Below, piece after piece: positions 16,074 to 24,616 of a stretch of 64,000 nt of DNA. Origin of the DNA: an uncultured Cytophagales bacterium (GTDB lineage: Bacteria; Bacteroidota; Bacteroidia; Cytophagales; UBA9547). The notes under the pieces are model-generated. The model saw only the letters and a program-made list of their open reading frames with translations. It had not been told where the DNA came from and did not search any database. The stretch is taken from assembly GCA_945957555.1 (NCBI GenBank), contig CAMFLX010000005.1:1-64000 (forward strand), given 5' to 3'. Within the stretch, counting starts at the first letter, position 1. Every line of letters starts with the position of its first letter. The translations under genes and the position numbers were made by a program.

Positions 16074-18878
16074 ATGAATAATACCGATTTTGTAAATAAA
16101 GCAATAAATTCGCGTTGTAAAATTTCTAATTGTTTGAAAATCATTCAAAACATCGTCATCAAAACACTTGTATTGACAACCATTTTGCTTTTAAATTGCA
16201 ATTTAGCAATTGCCCAAGAGCAAAGCAAACCCGATACTACATCTCGTAACACATTTGATGCCAAAAATGACAGCTCTTATACCGTTAATGGTAAAAAAAT
16301 CGTAGAGGGTAAGGGCATAGAAACCACTGTAAAATACGAATCGAAAGACTCCATTGTATATGATATGGAGAACAAACTCATCCATCTCTATGGTGATGCC
16401 AAGGTCGACTATGGTACGAGGGCACTTAATTCTGACAAAATCATCATTGACTATACCAAAAACACAGTAACTTCTATTGGGGGCACAGATAGTATTGGCA
16501 AAACCAAAGGAAGGCCAGTATTCAAAGAAGGAAGCGAAACTTATGTGGCCGACAAAATCGTGTTCAACTTCGAAACAAAGAAAGGGGTTGTATATGGTGC
16601 AGAAACTCAACAAGGTGAAGGTTTTATCAGTGGAGAGGCCATTAAAAAAAATGGAGATGATGAGCTTTTTGTAAAAGGAGCTACCTATACCACCTGCGAC
16701 AGGAAACATCCGCACTTTGGTTTTAAGGCACACAAAATCAAAATCATTACCAACAAAAAGATCCTTTCTGGACCAGGTCAGTTAGAGGTGGGTGGTACTC
16801 CACTTCCCATCTTCATTCCTTTTGGTTTTTTCCCTTACCCAAAGAGGCGCTCTTCAGGGCTTTTAATGCCTAGCTTGGCCGGAGCTTCTAATAGTGGTAA
16901 TTACCTGAGAGGCTTGGGGGTGTATTTGGCTATTAACGATTACTTGGGTCTTAAAGTACTCGGTGATATTTTCTTCAATGGAGGCTACAGGGCGAGTACC
17001 GATTTGGACTATAGGGTAAACTACAGGTTTTCGGGCAATTTCTCTTATTCACGCAACTCATTGGTGAGTGGCTTCGGAGAAACGAAACTTCAGCAACCCA
17101 TTACCAATAACGTTACTTGGAACCATAACCAGTTGGCAAAAAGGAGAGGCCGATTTAGTGCGAGGGTGAATATCAGTTCTAGTGAATACAATAGGCAAAA
17201 TGCCTCACAAATTACCCAATACGCTCAACAAGATTTTAACTCTTCTATCAACTACAGTAGGAGTTTTCCTAAAACGGGGATTAGCCTGAACCTTACCTCA
17301 TCATATACCAATAACTCCGTACAAAAAACGGCTCAAGCGCAACTCCCAACAGTAAACTTTGGCTTACCCAATGGTAAACCTTTTAAAAATGTAGGCAAAA
17401 GTGGCAAACTGCCTCTTTTACAAAACATCAATGTTAGCCCTTCATTCGAATTTAAGAATGTGATTTATAATAAAATCAGCAATTACGATACAACCATTAC
17501 CAATGGCGAATACTACAGGTATAACTTTGCCAATGTCCACAGAAGTATAGATTCTATTAAACTCAATAAAGATCTCAACTTTCAAGATCTAGCAAGGCAT
17601 TCATCGTACGGTGCTCGCTGGGCGGTAAGTATCTTTACTGATGCCAAGGTTCTAAAATACATCAATCTCAGGCCAAATTTTAATATTACGGGCAATGTAT
17701 ATGACAAATCACTGGTTTTTGCAGAGCCGTATCGCGATTCACTCTATTATCAAATCCAAAAGGGCTTGTATACGCCTTTTTCTTACAACTTTGGCGTTAC
17801 AGCTTCTACCATGATCTACGGTATGATGCGCCCTAAGATCTGGGGCTTGAAAGCCATCCGTCATGTGATGACACCAAGTGTCTCTTATTCTTTACAGCCT
17901 AAGGTAAACAAGGGGTCTGCTTATTATAACTATATGTTTCAAGAAAACCCCCTTAATACTAAAGCAGATCTGCCTAGAGCGGGTGGTATGAACAATGAAT
18001 TCATCTATGGAGCGCCTAGTGTATCAGCGTATTCTGAGGTCATTAGCTTCTCTATACTCAGTTCTATTGAGGCGAAGGTACGCGATCGGAAAGACAGCTC
18101 TGATACCGGAAAGGATAAAAAAATAAAACTGATAGAGAACCTTACTTTTAACGGAAACTATAACTTGTCCGCCGATTCTTTTAAGCTTAGCAATATCAAC
18201 GTTTCAGCGGTTACGAGGTTGTTCAATAAGATCAGTATTAATGGTAATGTGACGCTAGATCCTTATAAATATTACATTCTTGAAAAGGATGGAGTAATTT
18301 CTTATAAAAGAATCGATAGTTATCTATTCAATGATTTATTTAACGGCGGTAAGGATCCCGCTCTAGATGCAATGCCTTATAATGTAGATTCGTATTCTAT
18401 TAAAAACAACAACTATCTAGCAGATATCAGAGCTGTTTCCTTTAACATGAGTACGTCAATCAACCCTAATTGGAAGATGAAGAATAGCTATACGCCACAA
18501 GAAGAAGCGCTGTTCAGAATCTATCCTTACCTGCGCTACGTGGATTTCTCGTTACCTTGGAACGCGAGTATCAGCTATCAGTTCAACGATAGTAGGCCAG
18601 TTTGGGGCCCTGCCACCACTTCGAAAACAGTAAACGTTTCGGGAAACTTAACGATTCTAGATTCTTGGAAAGTTAATTATTCTACCTCCTACGACTTGAA
18701 AACATTCAAGTGGGGGGGGCATCAACTCGGGATTATCAAAGATCTACATTGCTGGCAAATTTTGTTCAACTGGACACCGTCGAATGCCTATGCGACTTAC
18801 ACCTTTAAGTTGTCTGCTAAAGCAAGTACTTTGAAAGGTTTCGAGCCCATCCAAAAGAATGGTACTTCGGCGTTTTAA
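16074..18878 (+). CDS. lptD: LPS-assembly outer membrane protein LptD, Bacteroidota type
   Basis: A 934-residue protein that inserts lipopolysaccharide into the outer leaflet. A hydrophobic segment (about residues 30-47, LVLTTILLLNCNLAIAQ) is the signal peptide. An LptA/OstA-like periplasmic domain follows (YDMENKLIHLYGDAKVDYG, ADKIVFNFETKKGVVYG, FISGEAIKK), then YTTCDRKHPHFGFKAHKIKI, the segment corresponding to the conserved cysteine region before the barrel, and IPFGFFPYPKRRSSGLLMPS, the barrel entry. The rest is a 26-strand-type beta barrel. The ATG at 16074 gives 20 residues before the signal core; a TTG at 16134 would give a textbook signal peptide and a 60-base gap to the amidase, so the start is uncertain. 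A run of eight G bases (18712-18719) lies near the 3' end. Confidence 0.88.
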   Translation: MNNTDFVNKAINSRCKISNCLKIIQNIVIKTLVLTTILLLNCNLAIAQEQSKPDTTSRNTFDAKNDSSYTVNGKKIVEGKGIETTVKYESKDSIVYDMENKLIHLYGDAKVDYGTRALNSDKIIIDYTKNTVTSIGGTDSIGKTKGRPVFKEGSETYVADKIVFNFETKKGVVYGAETQQGEGFISGEAIKKNGDDELFVKGATYTTCDRKHPHFGFKAHKIKIITNKKILSGPGQLEVGGTPLPIFIPFGFFPYPKRRSSGLLMPSLAGASNSGNYLRGLGVYLAINDYLGLKVLGDIFFNGGYRASTDLDYRVNYRFSGNFSYSRNSLVSGFGETKLQQPITNNVTWNHNQLAKRRGRFSARVNISSSEYNRQNASQITQYAQQDFNSSINYSRSFPKTGISLNLTSSYTNNSVQKTAQAQLPTVNFGLPNGKPFKNVGKSGKLPLLQNINVSPSFEFKNVIYNKISNYDTTITNGEYYRYNFANVHRSIDSIKLNKDLNFQDLARHSSYGARWAVSIFTDAKVLKYINLRPNFNITGNVYDKSLVFAEPYRDSLYYQIQKGLYTPFSYNFGVTASTMIYGMMRPKIWGLKAIRHVMTPSVSYSLQPKVNKGSAYYNYMFQENPLNTKADLPRAGGMNNEFIYGAPSVSAYSEVISFSILSSIEAKVRDRKDSSDTGKDKKIKLIENLTFNGNYNLSADSFKLSNINVSAVTRLFNKISINGNVTLDPYKYYILEKDGVISYKRIDSYLFNDLFNGGKDPALDAMPYNVDSYSIKNNNYLADIRAVSFNMSTSINPNWKMKNSYTPQEEALFRIYPYLRYVDFSLPWNASISYQFNDSRPVWGPATTSKTVNVSGNLTILDSWKVNYSTSYDLKTFKWGGHQLGIIKDLHCWQILFNWTPSNAYATYTFKLSAKASTLKGFEPIQKNGTSAF

Positions 18879-18991
18879 GGATCTTTCATAAAAAAACCAA
18901 TGACGTAAATTTGATCTTAAAGTTTCTGACAATTGGCCATAATCGTGGCCCAAATATAGCACAGGGCTTCATCATGCATGAGTGAAAGGAC

Positions 18992-19477
18992 ATAGTCGTC
19001 ACGCATGGCAGAATAACAGTTAATCATAAGCTCCTAACGGCCGAACATTGACACATAATAGACGAACATAACCTGATAACAGTCAAACATAGGTATATAA
19101 CAGTTAATCATAGCTTCATAACAGCCGATCATGGGCGACTAACAGGCAAACATAGGCACATAACGGTCAATCATGGACACATAACAGACAAAAATAGGTG
19201 CATAACAGTCAAACATAGCTTCATAACAGCCGAACATGGGCGACTAACAGGCAATCATAGCCTCATAACAATTAAACATAGGCTCATAACAGTCAAACAT
19301 GGCTTCATAACAGGCGATCATGGGCGACTAACAGGCGATCATGGGCAGCTAACGGGCAAGCATAGCCTCATAACAGGCGAACTTAAGCTCCTAATGGGCA
19401 AACATAGCTTCATAACAGCCGATCATGGGTAGCTAAGGGACAATCAAAATGGTGATAAAAGGCGAATCTGCCCATAG
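18992..19477. repeat. Tandem array of a 21-bp repeat, about 22 units
   Basis: This 605-base gap between two convergent genes is filled mostly by a degenerate tandem repeat. Units start exactly 21 bases apart from 19013 through 19433 (19013, 19034, 19055 and so on, 21 units), preceded by a weaker unit at 18992 and followed by a decayed one at 19455. The consensus is [A/C]TAACAG-N-CRAWCAT-RG-N4. A higher-order pattern is visible: an AGCTTC-ending unit, then ATAACAGCCGATCATGGGCGA, then a CTAACAGGC unit recur at 19097, 19202, 19286 and 19391, that is every 4 to 5 units. The array is not CRISPR (no spacers). Bases 18879-18991 between the lptD stop and the array show no feature. The period equals two turns of B-DNA. 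Confidence 0.92.
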
Positions 19478-19483
19478 AAAATC

Positions 19484-22400
19484 TTATTGCTCCGATCTGC
19501 CTTCGATCATGATAAAAGCACCCCAGGCGAGAGGTGCGTTGTATTTTTGCTTGATGGTTCTTTTGGCTTCGTTGAATGCAGTACGTTTGTCTTTACTATT
19601 GATCCAGTTTTCATAAAAGGTCAGCATGAGATCGTGCGTTACTTCATCATTTACCTTAAATAGTGAAATAACTACGCAGTTGGCGCCTGCGACTAAGAAT
19701 GAACGTTGCAGACCCATTACCCCTTCCCCTACTTGCACTTTACCTTTTCCTGTTTCACAGGCACTCAGTACTACCATTTCAGTATGGTCTAGGTCCATAT
19801 CCATGGCTTCGTAAGCGGTAAGAATTCCTTTAGTAGAGGTGCTTGCACTGGTATGTGCCAATAAATCACCAGCGCCTGCTAGTAAAATACCCGAATTGAA
19901 CAGTGGATTGGCCTCCTTGTTGGCAGGATCGTCTTGATTTACCTCCTTAAAAAAACCATGAGTAGCTATGTGTAACACAAGAGGCTTCTTGAGTGCCAAC
20001 ACGGTGTCTTCAGTAACGTCGTGAGACAGCAATACATTGGACTGTTTATTGTGTTTGGCTATGAGTTCTCCAATATCCACGGCCTCGCGCTCTGCACCAG
20101 TTAGGGTGCTGATGTTTTGTACTTTAGCAGTTGTGGCATCACTATAGAACTTAGGATTGCCACAGACCACAAACTTCTGATTAGCGACAGCAATTTTACT
20201 ATTTTTTGTATGGGACCTAGACTTCACATAAGGGATGATATCCTTGGTGTTTGTTAGATAAACGATTTCATTATTGTCGATTACATATTGGTCTACATCA
20301 GGATACTTGAGCATCTCAAGGTTGATCTGATTAAAAATACCTTCTGACGAAATATACACCAATGCTGAATCAGGTATTTTGGCTTTGAGTGCTTTCCAGT
20401 AGGTATTGTAGGAGTATTTATCAGGGTAATTGTTCATTACGGCATTCACATAGTATCGATAGTTGCGATTTTCCATGTTTTTGGCATTTTCATAGACAAC
20501 CAATTCTGGGCCATCGGTACTTTGCTTACTCAAGACCAATGCAGCATAGATTACCGAATCTTTGAACTCCTTATCAAAAAACCTATATCGCACAATCTCT
20601 ACGGCATATTGTTTGTCGTGCAACTGCGCCTGCACTTCTTTCCATGTTGGGCTATGAGTCTCATTGTTCTTCTTGAACAGCTCTGACCTTTCGCCCATCT
20701 CCTTTTCCAGTTGTTCCAAGCGAGCCTCTTCTTTGTTAAAGTTGAAACCCTGTTCCTGAATTTGTTCTTTGGTCATGGAAAGTAACGAGTTGTACAGTTC
20801 CTTTTGAATCAACCATTCATTGAATATTCTGATCAGCGTAGTGTCGTTAGAAGCCATGATTTGTTTCCTAAGCTTGATGTCGGAAGAAAGCAAAAGTGCT
20901 TTGGTCGAGATCACGTTATTGTACACGTTGCCCAACAAGCCAGATGTGGGTTTACCTGCGGCACTTAAAATGAGGAAATTATAGAACTCGAATTCATCTT
21001 TCATACTCGCCCAGAACTTACTCTTTTCTTGAAAACTGAGCGAAGGAAAATACTTGTTTACATAGTCCAAGTATTTGGGCATGCACTCTTCCATGAGCGT
21101 CAAACTTAGTGTTTGGTTATGCAACATATAAGCTACTTTGGCTAGCTTGGCTAGGGCAAGTGTATAGGAGGGATGACGCGTGCTAAAGATACTCCCATAT
21201 ATATTTTTTGCTTGCGTATAGTGCGTCTCCGCCTCATTATATAGAGATTTCTGATAGGCGATCTTCCCCTTGATCATGGTAAGATCTGCAAGATGCACAC
21301 TTTTGGTACCATATCTTGAAACCCAAAACTTCTCTGCTTCAATCAATATATCAGAGGCTTGGTCATACTTCTTGTTGGAGATATACAGATCGGCAAGTAC
21401 CTGAAGATAATTGGCATACAAATGGTTCTCTTTGCCTATTGAAGCTTCCATAATGTGCCCAGCCTTGGTGAGTAGGTTTTCAATATTAGCATAGTCGCTG
21501 GCGTGGAGGATCAAATTCAAATGCGATAAATCGATATAAGTGGCCGATAGGCGGTGTTGTTTCAGCCCCAAAAGCTTTTCTTGAATACCTTGAGCATTGA
21601 CGATCATTTCTTTAGCTTTGTCGTAATCACCAATGGCTGAATATAGCTTACTCCAAAGAGTGAGACCTTCACTGGCCACAAAAGAATTCTCGCCAAAAGA
21701 CTGATGAGCAATGGTGGAGTACTGTGTCAAACTATTCTCTACTTTGGCATAGTTACCCACTACGATATAAAGATCGGCCAAGTGTATATAGGTGCTCAGC
21801 AAAGCGGTATGATGTATGCCAAGTTTAGCCTTCTTCTCCTCCAAAACTTGAAGTAAAAGCTTTTCAGCCATGTTGATGTTGTTGTATTCAATATAACTCT
21901 GAGCCGTTTTCTCCTTAATATTTTGGTTTTCAATGGCACTATGATGAGCCTGGCTTGAAAACAACTTGACCGCTTTAGAAATATACCTTTTCTGTTGTTC
22001 TATATCTCCAAACAACTCAGCCAATTCAGCTGCTTTCTCACAATAATCCAAATAGTGATATTGGTTTTTGCCCAAAACCATTTGTTTTTCTACGCTTTTA
22101 AAATGTACATAATGATCTATGGCATCCACATAATCACTAGCAAATACACAGGATTTAATAAATGACCACTCTATGGCTAAATGCTCCCAAGACTCGGAAC
22201 CATATAACTTAGCAGACATGGCTACAGCCTGTGCTGAGATAAGCTTAGCTTCTGCGAATCTATCTGCTGAGAAATACAAATCGGAAAGTGTTTGCAAATA
22301 CTTCAAGTGTACACTACTACATGTATCATTTTGATCCAAAATATACTTTTTCTGTTGGGCACGCACCCAGTCTATGGTTGAGGCCAGCTGCTGAGGTGAA

Positions 22401-23641
22401 TGTGTTTGATGGATCACTTGTGCTAATCTGCATCTTAAATAAGCAGGTCCATCACCTACATATTTGAGAGAAAGCTTCGCTAGAGTATCTAAGATCGTCC
22501 CGGTTACGTCTTGGGAATCATTTTCAGCATTAATATTTTGAACAAGGGTCAAAAAATCGTATTTGAAGCCGTGGTTTTCTGGGATTTGCGCATAGCGGTC
22601 CGTGAGCTTCTTCAAACGCTTTTCGGCCAGATCATATTCTCCTTTGGCATAGTAGGTATATACTTGTGCAAAAGCATGTGCCAGTTGATAACCATTGTAT
22701 CTGTTGATGTTACGATCGGCATACATTTGCAAATGCCTGATGTATTGGTCGTAAGTGTTATGATCTTCTAAAAAACTACTGAGGTTGGTGATCTTGAGGC
22801 ATAACCTGATTTTCTGTTTTTGGTATTCAGAGGTGTTCAATACAAAGTAGGCATCCCTCAGCATTTTTAGCGCTTTGTTGTAATCCTTTTTTTGTTGATA
22901 AAGTGCTGCTTTGTATTCCAAAAAAGAACTGTGTTCGAGTGGTTGTCCTCGTAAAATTGCAATGGGCAACACCATTTGCTCCGCTTGCATATAGCGACCA
23001 CTATGAAGCAACAAACTTAAACGGAGCACTGTCGCTTTTGCCTTGAATTGTTGCAGCTGTGACCTTAAATGGAGCAGGGAATCTGTAAATCCTGGAGTAA
23101 TTTTAGTATGTGCAAATAATGTATCCAACTGGTCAAAAGCATTCTGGGCCTTTGCAAAATGTTCCTGCTCTGTCAGAAATTTTATTTGCTCCAATTGATA
23201 AGCATGTGCAAGCAATGCCTCAGTTTTAGAAGCTAAGACCGAACACTTTGCATGACTTTGAGCCGCTAGTAAAAAAGAGCCCGTTTCATTATAATATTCG
23301 GTAAGATACAAGTTACATAAGGCCCTATCTTGTTCATTATGCAGGGTGTCTATTTCAGACAAAACTTCTGGAAGTAGTTTGTTCACTTCGCGAAAGGAAA
23401 GCACCGAATAGTAGGACTTGAGTAATAGAACCTTAGCCTTAATGGTTAAGACACTGGGTACTGGGGCATGCCTCTTGAGTGAACTGATGAAGGTGCCATC
23501 GTCTGCGATGGCTTCTGCATACTTGCCATCCATATATAGCCGCTCTATCTCGACAAATTTATTTTCCAATATCTGCTGGCTGCTCACTGCTTGGGCAGTA
23601 ACCATGGCAAACAAATATATATGGCACATTATTTTTTTCAT
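19484..23641 (-). CDS. Exported TPR-CHAT protein (caspase-like protease domain)
   Basis: A 1385-residue protein. MKKIMCHIYLFAMVTAQAVSS is a signal peptide. Residues from about 30 to 900 are repeating helical pairs of tetratricopeptide type (SYIEYNNINMAEKLLLQVLEEKKAKLG, YAKVENSLTQY and YDKAKEMIVNAQGIQEKLLG are clear examples). A helical linker with charged coiled coil (about 960-1010) leads to a C-terminal CHAT domain, a caspase-like cysteine peptidase of clan CD, with the dyad His1228 in HIATHG and Cys1295 in LSACETG, and the GEGVMGLQRSFLVAGA and LFKVND segments typical of the family. Both catalytic residues are present. It is the last gene of an operon, 33 bases after the PorP/SprF gene. Location after export (periplasm or surface) and substrate are unknown. 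Confidence 0.9.
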   Translation of the reverse strand: MKKIMCHIYLFAMVTAQAVSSQQILENKFVEIERLYMDGKYAEAIADDGTFISSLKRHAPVPSVLTIKAKVLLLKSYYSVLSFREVNKLLPEVLSEIDTLHNEQDRALCNLYLTEYYNETGSFLLAAQSHAKCSVLASKTEALLAHAYQLEQIKFLTEQEHFAKAQNAFDQLDTLFAHTKITPGFTDSLLHLRSQLQQFKAKATVLRLSLLLHSGRYMQAEQMVLPIAILRGQPLEHSSFLEYKAALYQQKKDYNKALKMLRDAYFVLNTSEYQKQKIRLCLKITNLSSFLEDHNTYDQYIRHLQMYADRNINRYNGYQLAHAFAQVYTYYAKGEYDLAEKRLKKLTDRYAQIPENHGFKYDFLTLVQNINAENDSQDVTGTILDTLAKLSLKYVGDGPAYLRCRLAQVIHQTHSPQQLASTIDWVRAQQKKYILDQNDTCSSVHLKYLQTLSDLYFSADRFAEAKLISAQAVAMSAKLYGSESWEHLAIEWSFIKSCVFASDYVDAIDHYVHFKSVEKQMVLGKNQYHYLDYCEKAAELAELFGDIEQQKRYISKAVKLFSSQAHHSAIENQNIKEKTAQSYIEYNNINMAEKLLLQVLEEKKAKLGIHHTALLSTYIHLADLYIVVGNYAKVENSLTQYSTIAHQSFGENSFVASEGLTLWSKLYSAIGDYDKAKEMIVNAQGIQEKLLGLKQHRLSATYIDLSHLNLILHASDYANIENLLTKAGHIMEASIGKENHLYANYLQVLADLYISNKKYDQASDILIEAEKFWVSRYGTKSVHLADLTMIKGKIAYQKSLYNEAETHYTQAKNIYGSIFSTRHPSYTLALAKLAKVAYMLHNQTLSLTLMEECMPKYLDYVNKYFPSLSFQEKSKFWASMKDEFEFYNFLILSAAGKPTSGLLGNVYNNVISTKALLLSSDIKLRKQIMASNDTTLIRIFNEWLIQKELYNSLLSMTKEQIQEQGFNFNKEEARLEQLEKEMGERSELFKKNNETHSPTWKEVQAQLHDKQYAVEIVRYRFFDKEFKDSVIYAALVLSKQSTDGPELVVYENAKNMENRNYRYYVNAVMNNYPDKYSYNTYWKALKAKIPDSALVYISSEGIFNQINLEMLKYPDVDQYVIDNNEIVYLTNTKDIIPYVKSRSHTKNSKIAVANQKFVVCGNPKFYSDATTAKVQNISTLTGAEREAVDIGELIAKHNKQSNVLLSHDVTEDTVLALKKPLVLHIATHGFFKEVNQDDPANKEANPLFNSGILLAGAGDLLAHTSASTSTKGILTAYEAMDMDLDHTEMVVLSACETGKGKVQVGEGVMGLQRSFLVAGANCVVISLFKVNDEVTHDLMLTFYENWINSKDKRTAFNEAKRTIKQKYNAPLAWGAFIMIEGRSEQ

Positions 23642-23674
23642 GAGGACAACGAAAAGGGCAAAAGACCTTATGTA

Positions 23675-24592
23675 TTACTTTTTGAAAGCATCTAAGTTCA
23701 ACAACAAACAGATTTCGTGTGTGAAGAATCGTGCAGGAATCTTGGATCCCAAACCAAACTGAAAAGCATAGGTAGCCTTTAGTGAAGAACTGATATGCGT
23801 ACCAACCATTAAGCTGTGGTAGTTTGAGCTTGAATAGGTAGCTCCAGCCCAGAAATAATCCCTGATCTCAAAAGAAGCATTCAAGTCTAACTTGGCAGTC
23901 TTACTTGGCACATAGTACAACATGGCGTTGCTGTTCAAGGCGTAGGCGTCTGTGAGTTGGATTTTATAGCCTGACACCGCTACATAATTCCTTTTTTTCG
24001 CAAAGAACGACTTTCCCTGATTATGGTAAATATCGCTCTTATCAATCGAGATCAAATCTGGGGCGGAAAGACCTGCGTAAAACTTTTTCCCGGAGATCCG
24101 AAAACCTGTTCCTGCTTGTGGAATAGTGGTAGAAGCTACGGGTGCTGTCTCAAACGGATCGTTGGCATCCCAAATTCTATCTGTTGGTAAATCGTTGACT
24201 TTGACCATGCTCATACCCAATCTGAGCCCCATCGAAAATTTAAGGTTTTTACTTAATCGCAATGTGTAAGAGTAATTACCTACCAAATCTGTCGTTTTCG
24301 TAACCCCATAAGACTGATTATTTACGTTGAGCCCTACTGCAGATTTATGATCTGCCAAGCGGTAATCGCCCCAGAGTAGGTAGCTCAAGGGAGCACCCTT
24401 GATACCCGACCACTGCAAACGCGATAGAAAGCTCGCATTGATCTCTGTCTCCATCATACCTGCCGCTGAGGGGTTGTAAACCAACTGATTGTTTGCAAAA
24501 TTGGCAATGGGGGGCAATTGTTGTGCACTGGTAACCAGGCAAGTGCAAACTCCCAAAGTGAATATACTACTAAATATATTGTTTAAAAACAT
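23675..24592 (-). CDS. PorP/SprF family type IX secretion membrane protein
   Basis: A 305-residue outer membrane beta-barrel protein. The signal peptide ends near SAQQLPP, followed by FANNQLVYNPSAAGM, the NPxxAG motif conserved at the start of PorP/SprF barrels, then alternating strands such as INASFLSRLQWSGIKGAP and LKFSMGLRLGMSMVKVND. It ends with a strand-like FFTHEICLLLNLDAFKK. PorP/SprF proteins bind T9SS cargo carrying type B (CHU_C) sorting domains and help attach them at the surface. The gene directly follows the giant CHU_C protein by 24 bases, the usual arrangement of a cargo with its own PorP/SprF partner, and precedes the TPR-CHAT gene by 33 bases. Confidence 0.93.
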   Translation of the reverse strand: MFLNNIFSSIFTLGVCTCLVTSAQQLPPIANFANNQLVYNPSAAGMMETEINASFLSRLQWSGIKGAPLSYLLWGDYRLADHKSAVGLNVNNQSYGVTKTTDLVGNYSYTLRLSKNLKFSMGLRLGMSMVKVNDLPTDRIWDANDPFETAPVASTTIPQAGTGFRISGKKFYAGLSAPDLISIDKSDIYHNQGKSFFAKKRNYVAVSGYKIQLTDAYALNSNAMLYYVPSKTAKLDLNASFEIRDYFWAGATYSSSNYHSLMVGTHISSSLKATYAFQFGLGSKIPARFFTHEICLLLNLDAFKK

Positions 24593-24616
24593 CTTACTTC
24601 TCTTAGAAATGAACTG

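Noticed and set aside
16203-16733. 176-residue minus-strand open frame
   Set aside because: It lies wholly inside lptD in another frame; lptD has signal peptide and conserved domains.
18992-19477. CRISPR array
   Set aside because: Repeats are contiguous with no unique spacers and no cas gene is nearby.
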